This document shows, one piece after another, positions 15,073 through 22,045 of a DNA stretch of 39,980 nt. The notes under the pieces were generated by a model. That model saw nothing but the letters and a program-made list of their open reading frames with translations. It searched no databases and was not told the origin of the DNA. The position numbers were made by a program, and so were the translations under genes. Source of the stretch: Clostridiales bacterium UBA7273 (GTDB lineage Bacteria; Bacillota; Clostridia; Oscillospirales; Oscillospiraceae); NCBI GenBank assembly GCA_002472405.1, contig DKRV01000023.1, positions 1 to 39,980 on the forward strand. Reading direction: 5' to 3'. Positions within the stretch are counted from its first letter, which is position 1, and each line of letters opens with the position of its first letter.

Positions 15073-15498
15073 ATGAACGTGACCAGCAAGGGGCGCTATG
15101 CTCTGCGCATTATGATCGATCTTGCCCAGCACAGGGAGGATGGCTTCATATCGCTCAAGACCGTGTCCGAGCGCACGGAGCTTTCAATGAAGTATCTTGA
15201 AATGATAGTCGGAAACCTCAAAAAAGCCGAGCTTGTGCAGAGCACGCGCGGCAAAGAGGGCGGATATAAGCTCGTCAAGGATCCGAAGGACTACACAATC
15301 GGCGAGATACTGCGCTGCATGGAGGATAATCTTGCACCCGTTGCCTGCATAAAGGAGGGCGAGATACAGTGCGACCACTCCGGCGGCTGCCTGACGGTTC
15401 CGATGTGGAAGGAGCTTGATGATATAACAAACGCCTATTTGGACACTGTCAGCCTTGAGGATCTGCTCACGGGCGAAAAATGGCGAAATAAGACTTGA
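15073..15498 (+). CDS. iscR: Rrf2-family Fe-S-type transcriptional regulator (IscR-like)
   Basis: 141 residues. The N-terminal Rrf2 winged helix begins with the hallmark TSKGRYALRIMIDLA (4-18) and includes the LSMKYLEMIVGNLKKAELV recognition segment. Three cysteines, C92, C100 and C106, follow in the loop where IscR holds a [2Fe-2S] cluster; spacing here is C-x7-C-x5-C, slightly wider than classical IscR. It probably senses Fe-S status and represses itself and the iscS-iscU unit. ATG at 15073 is chosen because GGAGG (15061-15065) lies 7 bases upstream; the adjacent ATG at 15070 is only 4 bases away. A CymR-type (cysteine metabolism) role is less likely because the cysteines are kept. Confidence 0.88.
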   Translation: MNVTSKGRYALRIMIDLAQHREDGFISLKTVSERTELSMKYLEMIVGNLKKAELVQSTRGKEGGYKLVKDPKDYTIGEILRCMEDNLAPVACIKEGEIQCDHSGGCLTVPMWKELDDITNAYLDTVSLEDLLTGEKWRNKT

Positions 15499-15546
15499 CT
15501 TGGCAATAACATAGTGCTACAATCCCTACGGAATTAATAGGATATA
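15495..15546 (+). promoter_or_regulatory. iscS-iscU promoter with overlapping candidate operator
   Basis: TTGACT (15495-15500), 17-base spacer, TACAAT (15518-15523): near-consensus, starting inside the end of the regulator gene. CAATCCCTA-N11-GGATATA (15520-15546) covers the -10 and start point. Confidence 0.75.
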
Positions 15547-15569
15547 CACAATGCGAAAGGAAGATAAAA

Positions 15570-16757
15570 ATGTTTGTTTACGCTGATAACGCTGCAACTA
15601 CCTGCGTCAGCAAGACCGCGCTTGACGCGATGATGCCCTACCTCACCGAGCAGTACGGCAACCCCTCGAGCTTGTATGCCTTTGCTCAGAATTCAAAGGA
15701 AGCGCTTGAAAACGCAAGAAAGACCGTTGCCGACATAATCGGCGCCCAGCCCAAGGAGATATACTTCACCTCCGGCGGCTCCGAGGCTGATAACCAGGCC
15801 ATAGTTTCCATGGCAAAGGTCGGTGCTCTCAAGGGCAAGAAGCACCTTATATCCACAAGGTTTGAGCATCACGCGGTTCTGCACACTCTCAAAAAGCTCG
15901 AAAAAGAGGGCTTTGAGGTAACTCTGCTGGATGTCCACGAGGACGGCGTTGTCCGCCTTGAGGATCTGGAGGCCGCCGTTCGTGAGGATACGGCGCTTGT
16001 CACCATCATGTTTGCAAATAACGAGATCGGCACAGTTCAGCCCATCAAGGAGATCGGCGAGTTCTGCCGCGCAAGAAAGATCCCCTTCCATACCGACGCT
16101 GTTCAGGCAGCCGGCCATATGCCGATAAACGTTCAGGAGATGAATATCGACCTGCTGAGTATGTCCGGCCATAAGTTCCACGCTCCCAAGGGCGTAGGCG
16201 TTCTGTATGCAAAGACCGGTATGCCGCTGTTCAACATCATCGAGGGCGGCGCTCAGGAGCGCGGCAAGCGCGCCGGCACCGAGAATATCCCCGGCATAGT
16301 TGCTCTGGCGGCGGCTCTCAAGGAGAGCGTTGACAATATGGAAGCCAACACCGCTAAGATCATCCCCATGCGTGATAAGCTCTTTGCCGAGCTCAGCAAG
16401 ATCCCCCATTCCAAGATAAACGGCTCGCTCGAGCATCATGTCCCCGGCACCGTCAACATGTGCTTTGAGGGCATAGAGGGCGAAAGCCTGCTGCTTCTGC
16501 TCGACGCAAAGGGCGTCTGTGCATCGTCCGGCTCGGCATGCACCTCCGGCTCGCTCGACCCCAGCCACGTTCTGCTCTCGCTCGGCCTGCCTCATGAGGT
16601 CGCTCACGGCTCGCTGCGCCTGTCGATCGGCGAATACAACACTATGGAAGAGATCGACCATATCATCAAGGTCGTTCCCGAAGTAGTTTCTTATCTGCGC
16701 GATATCTCCCCCGTGTGGGAGGAGCTTGAAAACGGCACCAAGAAGCATCTTATTTAA
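15570..16757 (+). CDS. iscS: Cysteine desulfurase IscS/NifS
   Basis: 395 residues, typical length. This PLP enzyme removes sulfur from L-cysteine as a persulfide for Fe-S cluster building. The N-terminal YADNAATT (4-11), the TSGGSEADNQA cofactor loop (67-77), the NNEIGTVQPI segment, the PLP lysine in SGHKFH (K202), and the persulfide cysteine in ASSGSACTSG (C324) are all visible. ATG at 15570 follows GAAAGGAAG. It sits between the Rrf2-type regulator and iscU, the common minimal ISC operon of Clostridia, and feeds sulfur to the next gene's product; the many Fe-S proteins of the downstream Rnf operon are likely clients. Confidence 0.97.
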   Translation: MFVYADNAATTCVSKTALDAMMPYLTEQYGNPSSLYAFAQNSKEALENARKTVADIIGAQPKEIYFTSGGSEADNQAIVSMAKVGALKGKKHLISTRFEHHAVLHTLKKLEKEGFEVTLLDVHEDGVVRLEDLEAAVREDTALVTIMFANNEIGTVQPIKEIGEFCRARKIPFHTDAVQAAGHMPINVQEMNIDLLSMSGHKFHAPKGVGVLYAKTGMPLFNIIEGGAQERGKRAGTENIPGIVALAAALKESVDNMEANTAKIIPMRDKLFAELSKIPHSKINGSLEHHVPGTVNMCFEGIEGESLLLLLDAKGVCASSGSACTSGSLDPSHVLLSLGLPHEVAHGSLRLSIGEYNTMEEIDHIIKVVPEVVSYLRDISPVWEELENGTKKHLI

Positions 16758-16796
16758 TAAACAACACACTGTGATATAATAGGAGGAACTAAAGCT

Positions 16797-17231
16797 ATGG
16801 CACTTTATAGCGATAAGGTAATGGATCATTTTCAGAATCCCCGTAATGTCGGCAAAATGGACGATGCAGACGGCGTAGGCGAAGTCGGCAACGCAAAATG
16901 CGGCGACATCATGAAGATGTATATCAAGGTAAAAGACGGTATCATCACCGACGTTAAGTTTAACACCTTCGGCTGCGGCAGCGCAATTGCCACCAGCTCC
17001 ATGGCAACCGAGCTCATCAAGGGAAAAAAAGTCGAGGATGCACTCGAGCTTTCCAATAAGGCAGTTGTTGAAGCTCTTGACGGTCTGCCCGCACATAAGA
17101 TCCACTGCTCCGTCCTTGCAGAGGAAGCTGTTGCAGCGGCAGTCAAGGATTACTATGACCGCAACGGCATAGCATACGATCCCGAGCTGTTCAGCAAGAA
17201 GCTGCACGATTGTGAAAGCTGCGCAGAATAA
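16797..17231 (+). CDS. iscU: Fe-S cluster scaffold protein IscU/NifU-N
   Basis: 144 residues. The three cluster cysteines and the aspartate of the scaffold fold are present: C35 and D37 in AKCGD, C60 in FGCGSAIA, and C104 in HCSVLAE. The start ALYSDKVMDHFQNPRNVG is diagnostic of the family. IscU accepts sulfur from IscS and builds a transient [2Fe-2S] cluster for transfer to client proteins. An additional C-x2-C (C139, C142) at the C-terminal end is seen in clostridial versions. AGGAGG lies about 11 bases before the ATG, and the gene follows iscS by 39 bases and ends at a strong terminator. Confidence 0.96.
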   Translation: MALYSDKVMDHFQNPRNVGKMDDADGVGEVGNAKCGDIMKMYIKVKDGIITDVKFNTFGCGSAIATSSMATELIKGKKVEDALELSNKAVVEALDGLPAHKIHCSVLAEEAVAAAVKDYYDRNGIAYDPELFSKKLHDCESCAE

Positions 17232-17243
17232 TCAAGAACGTAG

Positions 17244-17272
17244 AAAAAGCTCCCCACACGGGGAGCTTTTTT
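17244..17272. terminator. Bidirectional terminator after iscU
   Basis: AAAAAGCTCCCC / GGGGAGCTTTTTT (17244-17255 with 17260-17272), loop ACAC. It serves the isc unit and the convergent deacetylase gene. Confidence 0.93.
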
Positions 17273-17284
17273 GCATGTAAAGTA

Positions 17285-18052
17285 TTACTTTCCGGCCTCG
17301 GGCAGGCAGTGCATGCGCAGAGTGTCGAGCATTCTGAAGCCTTCAGAGTGAAGGCAGAAGCTGCGCAGACCGAAGTCGAGTGAACGCAATTTGAGATACA
17401 AGGCAATCGCTTTGCCCTCGCTGCTGCCTTCGGGAAACTGGCTCTTATGGCAATCGAATATCGCGGAAAGCTGCCGGTCAAGAAGCTTTTTCGATGTTTT
17501 GACGTATCGGTTTGGCGATGCGGTCATGTAATATGCTATTGCTTTTACCGGCGCGGACGCTGCGCCGTGCCTTTGCATTATGCCCTCGTAGGGGGCAAAG
17601 TAAGCGATCCCGGACGCGGCCTTGCCGACGTTCAGGTGATCGGGGTGGCACTCGCTTTTCACCTGCGGATCGGGGCAGAATATGACGTCGGGCTTAAAAT
17701 CGCCCACGACCTTTGCAATGGCGGACGTAAGCTCGTGCTTATCGTAAAAGCCACCGTCGCAAAACGGAAGAAAGCGAATGTCACTCACTCCGAGGGCTGC
17801 GGCCGATGCCTTTGCCTCGGCCTGCCGAATGGGGATAAGTTCCTCCGGCGGCACGGCCGCAGAGCCGTATCTGCCGTCTATGCAGCACAGAAACGCAACG
17901 GTTTTGCCGTTTTCGGCTAACTTTGCCGCCGTGGCACCGGCGCCGATCTCAATATCGTCAGGGTGCGGCCCGATGAACAGATAGCGGTTAAAGCTGTCAA
18001 GCTCGGGCAGGGGAGACGTGAGGTTTATTGCAAGCTTTGTTATACTAATCAT
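17285..18052 (-). CDS. PIG-L/LmbE-family deacetylase
   Basis: 255 residues. The zinc-binding motifs of the PIG-L N-deacetylase family are intact: GPHPDDIEIGAG (H30, D33) and CHPDHLNVG (H136, H139). Such enzymes remove acetyl from N-acetylglucosamine-like groups on glycans, mycothiol/bacillithiol precursors or antibiotics. ATG at 18052 overlaps the transporter's TGA (ATGA), with GGAAG upstream, so the two proteins are translationally coupled. That pairing suggests deacetylation of an imported N-acetylated sugar or glycoside (inference). A bacillithiol BshB role is possible, but no BshA/BshC genes are visible. Confidence 0.9.
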   Translation of the reverse strand: MISITKLAINLTSPLPELDSFNRYLFIGPHPDDIEIGAGATAAKLAENGKTVAFLCCIDGRYGSAAVPPEELIPIRQAEAKASAAALGVSDIRFLPFCDGGFYDKHELTSAIAKVVGDFKPDVIFCPDPQVKSECHPDHLNVGKAASGIAYFAPYEGIMQRHGAASAPVKAIAYYMTASPNRYVKTSKKLLDRQLSAIFDCHKSQFPEGSSEGKAIALYLKLRSLDFGLRSFCLHSEGFRMLDTLRMHCLPEAGK

Positions 18053-19521
18053 TTCGCTTCCTTGCGCGCGGCTATCTCGCTGCAAATGCGGTCGTACTTA
18101 TCCTCGTCAAGCTTGTAGTGCTTTTTGTACAGGAAGTAGCTGAGCAGCATCAGTACGCAGGGAACGATGACCATGCATAGCAAAAGCGCAAGCGTCTTTC
18201 CCGGCTCGATGCCGGCAATGACGTTGTCGATCGCCATTGTCTTTTCGTGCTCGGTGATGAGGTTTCGCGCACATTCGTTTTCAAAATCGGATATCTGATT
18301 TGTGTATTTGGTCACGCCGAAAATGATGTAGCTAAGATTTGTGACGAGAACGATAAGAGCCGATGACATTTTAGTCAGGAACGGGCGCAGAGAGGTGATT
18401 ATTGCCTCGTCACGCGAGCCGGTGCGGTATTCGTTGTACTCGACCGTGTTTATGATGGAGATCATCATGATAAGATAGTAGCCGTACTGACCGAAGTTCG
18501 AAAGCGCATAGCCGATGGTTACGACCCAGAACTTGAGCATCGTCGAGGGCAGGACAAGTCCGGCGACGAGCATCAGCGTATAGCCGACCATCGAGATGCA
18601 CGCGAGGACAGTCATGAGTTTTTTGCGCTTTATATGGCGCGAAATGGCAGGGTAAAAGATCATGAGAAATGCCGTGACGGACATTCCGACGATCGAAAAC
18701 AGCGAAAACAGGCCACCCTCATATCCGAAATCAAAATAAATATATGTCGAGCCTATGCCGCCGACTATAAGTCCGTTGCCTATCTGCTGAAGCAGGAAAA
18801 TAAGGCTTATCCAAAGCAACTGATCATTGCCGGTGATGGTCGTCCAGATCTTTTTGAAGCTGATCGGAGGTGCGTCGGTGTATTCGCGGTTTTCACGCAC
18901 GCCGAAAATTGTGAAGCACAAAAACAGCGGAGCGATTATGCAGATTATAAGCGCAATTTTGCCGTAGGCAACGGTGGTGCTGCCGCCGATGGCCATGTCG
19001 CCGACGGTAAACATGGGGATGAGAACGCTTGCAAGCGTTCCGCCGATGCCGGCAAACAGAGTTGCGCGCGAGGCAAACTGGTTTCGTGCGTTTGCGTCGG
19101 TCGAAAGCGCAGGAACCATTCCCCAATAGGAGATATCGTGCATCGTGTAGGTTATCGAATACAGGAAATAGATCACGCCGAAGAACCACACAAAGCTCCA
19201 GCCCTGAAGATCGGTGTTGAACGCAAGATACACGACGACCGAGGTCGAGAGTATGCCGATGACGAGCCAGGGTTTGAATTTGCCCCAGCGTGTGCGCGTG
19301 CGCTCGATAATGTTGCCCATGATTGGGTCGTTTAGCGCGTCGAATATTCGCGCGGCGACGACAATTGCGGTTATTGCGCCGAACTGCGCGTTTGTGAGGT
19401 TTCGCGTAAACAGTACAAAGGTGATGATGCAGCTTGTGAACAGATAATAGATCATGTCCCTGCCGACGGTTCCGAGTGGGAACATGATAAGGTTTTTCTT
19501 TCTCTGCTTGAGATCTTCCAT
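18049..19521 (-). CDS. GPH-family sugar:cation symporter (MelB-like)
   Basis: 490 residues with 12 transmembrane helices. It shows the glycoside-pentoside-hexuronide (MelB) signature ARIFDALNDPIMGNIIERTR in helix 2 and loop 2-3, followed by the GKFKPWL motif. The GPH family imports glycosides, oligosaccharides or hexuronides with Na+ or H+. ATG at 19521 follows AGGAGA at 7 bases. The region between helices 11 and 12 (near 385-410) carries a longer polar loop. The overlapping downstream deacetylase hints that the substrate is N-acetylated. Confidence 0.93.
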   Translation of the reverse strand: MEDLKQRKKNLIMFPLGTVGRDMIYYLFTSCIITFVLFTRNLTNAQFGAITAIVVAARIFDALNDPIMGNIIERTRTRWGKFKPWLVIGILSTSVVVYLAFNTDLQGWSFVWFFGVIYFLYSITYTMHDISYWGMVPALSTDANARNQFASRATLFAGIGGTLASVLIPMFTVGDMAIGGSTTVAYGKIALIICIIAPLFLCFTIFGVRENREYTDAPPISFKKIWTTITGNDQLLWISLIFLLQQIGNGLIVGGIGSTYIYFDFGYEGGLFSLFSIVGMSVTAFLMIFYPAISRHIKRKKLMTVLACISMVGYTLMLVAGLVLPSTMLKFWVVTIGYALSNFGQYGYYLIMMISIINTVEYNEYRTGSRDEAIITSLRPFLTKMSSALIVLVTNLSYIIFGVTKYTNQISDFENECARNLITEHEKTMAIDNVIAGIEPGKTLALLLCMVIVPCVLMLLSYFLYKKHYKLDEDKYDRICSEIAARKEAK

Positions 19522-19747
19522 GATAATCTCCTATCCGAATAATGAATGTATCTTCCATTTTATCAGCCGTGCCGAATAATATCAAGGAAAACGCGCCGCG
19601 CCGCATGATGAAGTTTCGGGCGAAAAATTGTTGCACATGCACAAAGACGGCGGCGGAAAATCGTGATAATCTGCAAAATTCCGTCTTGCGAAATGCGTCG
19701 ATATCGGATAAAATGAGTGTCATTCAATAACATACGAGGTGGTCAAA
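19522..19747. other. Divergent promoter region, symporter / xpt
   Basis: 226 bases. The right side has the xpt promoter at 19686-19714. No riboswitch fold was recognised here, although one controls the next operon. Confidence 0.55.
19686..19714 (+). promoter_or_regulatory. xpt promoter
   Basis: TTGCGA (19686-19691), 17-base spacer, TAAAAT (19709-19714), 33 bases before the start codon. Confidence 0.65.
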
Positions 19748-20323
19748 TTGCAGCAGCTTATCGAGCGCATTAAGCGTGACGGCGTGGTAAAGCCCGGCGG
19801 AGTCCTGAAGGTGGACAGCTTCCTTAACCATCAGATCGACCCCAAGCTGAGCTACGATATGGCAAAGGAAATACACAGGCTTTTTGAAAACGAGGACGTC
19901 AACAAGATCCTCACGATCGAGGCCTCGGGCATCGGCATGGCGGTTTTGACCGGCCTTGTGTTTGACTGCCCCGTGGTTTTTGCGAAAAAGAGCAAGACGA
20001 TAAATCTCTCGGACGACGTGTATGCAACAACGGTGTATTCCTTTACGCATCAGGTGTCAAAGCAGGTGCTCGTTTCAAAGCGCTATCTCAATCCCGGCGA
20101 CAGAGTGCTCATAGTCGATGACTTCCTCGCAAACGGCGCGGCGCTCGAGGGACTGTGCGATATAGTCGAGCAGGCAGGAGCGACGGTCGTAGGCGCTGCT
20201 ATAGCGATAGAAAAGGCCTTCCAGCCCGGCGGCGAGAAGCTCCGCGCAAGAGGACTGCGCATAGAGTCGCTTGCACGCATAGAGTCGATGAGCGACGACA
20301 GCATAGTTTTCTGCCAGGAATAA
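19748..20323 (+). CDS. xpt: Xanthine phosphoribosyltransferase
   Basis: 191 residues, the normal length for Xpt, which converts xanthine plus PRPP to XMP in purine salvage. Characteristic stretches are LKVDSFLNHQIDP (near residue 20), the TIEASGIGMAV segment and the PRPP-binding motif RVLIVDDFLANG (about 118-129). The start is unusual: GAGGTGG (19736-19742) lies 5 bases before TTG at 19748, which gives the expected N-terminus (compare Bacillus Xpt), while the in-frame GTG at 19739 lies inside that ribosome site. A TTG start would lower translation. It sits just upstream of the riboswitch-controlled nucleoside importer, consistent with a shared purine salvage role. Confidence 0.93.
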   Translation: MQQLIERIKRDGVVKPGGVLKVDSFLNHQIDPKLSYDMAKEIHRLFENEDVNKILTIEASGIGMAVLTGLVFDCPVVFAKKSKTINLSDDVYATTVYSFTHQVSKQVLVSKRYLNPGDRVLIVDDFLANGAALEGLCDIVEQAGATVVGAAIAIEKAFQPGGEKLRARGLRIESLARIESMSDDSIVFCQE

Positions 20324-20375
20324 ACATGCACAAAAATCGCGGTGAAAAAGTGTGAAACTTGGCTAAAAACCAGAC

Positions 20376-20404
20376 TTGACTTTTTTCGACGCAGTTGATA
20401 TGCT
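20376..20404 (+). promoter_or_regulatory. Promoter of the nucleoside importer operon
   Basis: TTGACT (20376-20381), 17-base spacer, TATGCT (20399-20404) with extended TG upstream. The predicted start near 20411 leaves room for the riboswitch in the leader. Confidence 0.75.
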
Positions 20405-20443
20405 AAACGTGTTCCCATTAAGGGGCGCACAAAACAGAATATT

Positions 20444-20512
20444 TTCGATATATAGCAAATGATATGGATTTGAAGTCTCTACCCGGACGCCGTAAATGAC
20501 CGGACTATCGAA
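20444..20512 (+). promoter_or_regulatory. Guanine-type purine riboswitch aptamer
   Basis: P1 is TTCGATA (20444-20450) with TATCGAA (20506-20512). The loop-loop and junction landmarks of the purine class are present: GATATGG (20461-20467), TCTACC (20478-20483), CCGTAAATG (20490-20498) and GGACTAT (20502-20508). The specificity base before the conserved UAU is C (20505), which marks the guanine/hypoxanthine class rather than adenine. It controls the BMP-type nucleoside importer. Confidence 0.93.
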
Positions 20513-20565
20513 GTTTTTATACAGAGGAAAATCAATAGTTTTTCCTTTGACTTTGGTATTTTATT

Positions 20566-20605
20566 CGCCGGTCACAGATCCATGTGCCCGGCGTTTTATA
20601 TTTTT
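20566..20605 (+). terminator. Riboswitch-controlled terminator
   Basis: CGCCGG-T-CACA / TGTG-C-CCGGCG stem (20566-20576 with 20583-20593), loop GATCCA, then TTTTATATTTTT. The 5' arm contains CCGGTCA (20568-20574), the exact complement of TGACCGG (20497-20503) in the aptamer P3, giving a ready antiterminator. Ligand binding should lock P3 and allow termination, i.e. OFF with guanine. Confidence 0.85.
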
Positions 20606-20661
20606 GTATCAAAACTCAAAATTGAGTTTGATAATAGATTATTTTGGAGGGTAACCGAAAG

Positions 20662-21891
20662 ATGATGAAGAAGATTACAGCGCTTCTGCTCGCAATGGTC
20701 ATGGTCTTTGCACTGTGCGCATGCGGCAACAATTCCGACGACAAGAAAACCGACGACAATGCCGACGCATCCAAGATCAAGGTTGGATTCATATTCCTGC
20801 ATGATGAGAACTCCACCTATGACCTTAACTTCATGAACGCAGCAGAGGCTGCATGCAAGAACCTCGGCCTCGACGAGAGCCAGTACGTTTTCAAGAAGAA
20901 CATCCCCGAAGATCAGAAATGCTACGACGCAGCTGCTGAGCTTGCTGAAGAAGGCTGCAACATCATCTTCGCCGACAGCTTCGGCCACGAGTCCTACATC
21001 ATAGAGGCAGCTAAGGAATTCCCCGATGTCCAGTTCTGCCACTCCACCGGCACTCTCGCTCACACCGAGAAACTTGCTAACTACCACAACGCATTCGCTT
21101 CCATCTACGAAGGCCGCTACCTCGCAGGTATCGCAGCAGGCCTCAAGCTCAACGAAATGATCGCAAACGGCGACTTCACCGCAGACGAGGCAAAGATGGG
21201 CTATGTCGGCGCATTCACCTACGCAGAAGTCATGTCCGGTTACACCTCTTTCTTCCTCGGCGCACGTTCCGTCTGCCCCACCGTTACCATGGACGTAACC
21301 TTCACCGGTTCCTGGTACGATGAGACCGCAGAGAAGGAAGCAGCAAACACCCTTATCAAGAACGGCTGCAAGCTCATCAGCCAGCACGCCGACTCCATGG
21401 GCGCTCCCACCGCATGCGAGACCGCAGGCGTTCCCAACGTTTCCTACAACGGCAGCACCGAGTCCGCTTGCCCGAACACCTTTATCGTTTCCTCCCGCAT
21501 CGACTGGACTCCTTACTACGAGTACGCAATCAAGGCCGTTATGAACGGTGAGACCATCGACACCGACTGGACCGGCACCCTCAAGACCGGCTCCGTCGTT
21601 CTGACCGACGTAAACGAGAAGGCAGCAGCCGCCGGCACCGCTGAGGCAATTGCCGAGGCAAAGGCAAAGCTCGAAGACGGCTCCCTGAACGTATTCGATA
21701 CCGCAACCTTCACCGTCGACGGCAAGAAGCTCGACAGCTACATGGCCGACGTTGACACCGATAAGGACTACACCAAGGATACCGAAGTTGTTGAGAACGG
21801 TGTGTTCTACGAATCCAAGTTCCGCTCCGCTCCTTACTTCGACGTCATGATCGACGGCATCAATCTGCTCGACACCAACTTCGGCAGCTGA
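20662..21891 (+). CDS. BMP-family nucleoside-binding lipoprotein
   Basis: 409 residues: lipoprotein signal (lipobox ending at C21 in ALCACG), acidic linker, then the basic-membrane-protein (PnrA-like) domain. Typical features are IKVGFIFLHDENSTYDLNFM near residue 41, the NIIFADSFGHES segment (about 110-121), the SIYEGRYLAGIAAG motif and the GAFTYAEVMSGY stretch. PnrA-like proteins bind purine nucleosides outside the membrane for ABC import. GGAGG (20646-20650) precedes ATG at 20662. The guanine riboswitch in the leader supports purine nucleoside substrates. It is the first of four importer genes, separated from the ATPase gene by a hairpin that may set expression ratios. Confidence 0.93.
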   Translation: MMKKITALLLAMVMVFALCACGNNSDDKKTDDNADASKIKVGFIFLHDENSTYDLNFMNAAEAACKNLGLDESQYVFKKNIPEDQKCYDAAAELAEEGCNIIFADSFGHESYIIEAAKEFPDVQFCHSTGTLAHTEKLANYHNAFASIYEGRYLAGIAAGLKLNEMIANGDFTADEAKMGYVGAFTYAEVMSGYTSFFLGARSVCPTVTMDVTFTGSWYDETAEKEAANTLIKNGCKLISQHADSMGAPTACETAGVPNVSYNGSTESACPNTFIVSSRIDWTPYYEYAIKAVMNGETIDTDWTGTLKTGSVVLTDVNEKAAAAGTAEAIAEAKAKLEDGSLNVFDTATFTVDGKKLDSYMADVDTDKDYTKDTEVVENGVFYESKFRSAPYFDVMIDGINLLDTNFGS

Positions 21892-21925
21892 TATACGAAA
21901 TAAGAAGTACGAAGTATGTATTAAT

Positions 21926-21957
21926 AAAGGAAGCTCCGCATTTACGGAGCTTCCTTT
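21926..21957 (+). other. Intercistronic hairpin after the binding-protein gene
   Basis: Perfect 13-base stem AAAGGAAGCTCCG / CGGAGCTTCCTTT (21926-21938 with 21945-21957), 6-base loop, no U-run. It probably protects the binding-protein message or reduces read-through. Confidence 0.75.
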
Positions 21958-21987
21958 AGCCACTTATGAGGAAGCGGAGGAAAGAGC

Positions 21988-22041
21988 ATGAAGAAGTTCA
22001 CACTTTTTCCTGCGCTGCCACTTATTACACATGGGGAGTGA
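21988..22041 (+). CDS. Possible 17-residue leader peptide before the ATPase gene
   Basis: GGAGGAAAGAGC-ATG gives a strong start for the peptide MKKFTLFPALPLITHGE, ending at TGA 22039-22041, four bases before the ATPase start at 22046. The ATPase ribosome site (GGGGAG, 22033-22038) lies inside its last codons, so translation of the peptide could couple to or modulate the next gene. Whether it is expressed cannot be told by eye. Confidence 0.35.
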   Translation: MKKFTLFPALPLITHGE

Positions 22042-22045
22042 AGAG

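Noticed and set aside
15693..17207. 504-codon minus-strand open frame opposite iscS and iscU
   Set aside because: Spans two certain genes in antisense and shows no recognisable domain.
19522..19747. Purine riboswitch ahead of xpt
   Set aside because: No aptamer core (TCTACC, P1 pair) was found; the promoter at 19686-19714 leaves only a short leader.
20596..21963. Long minus-strand open frame opposite the BMP lipoprotein
   Set aside because: Antisense shadow; it would also cross the riboswitch terminator and two hairpins.
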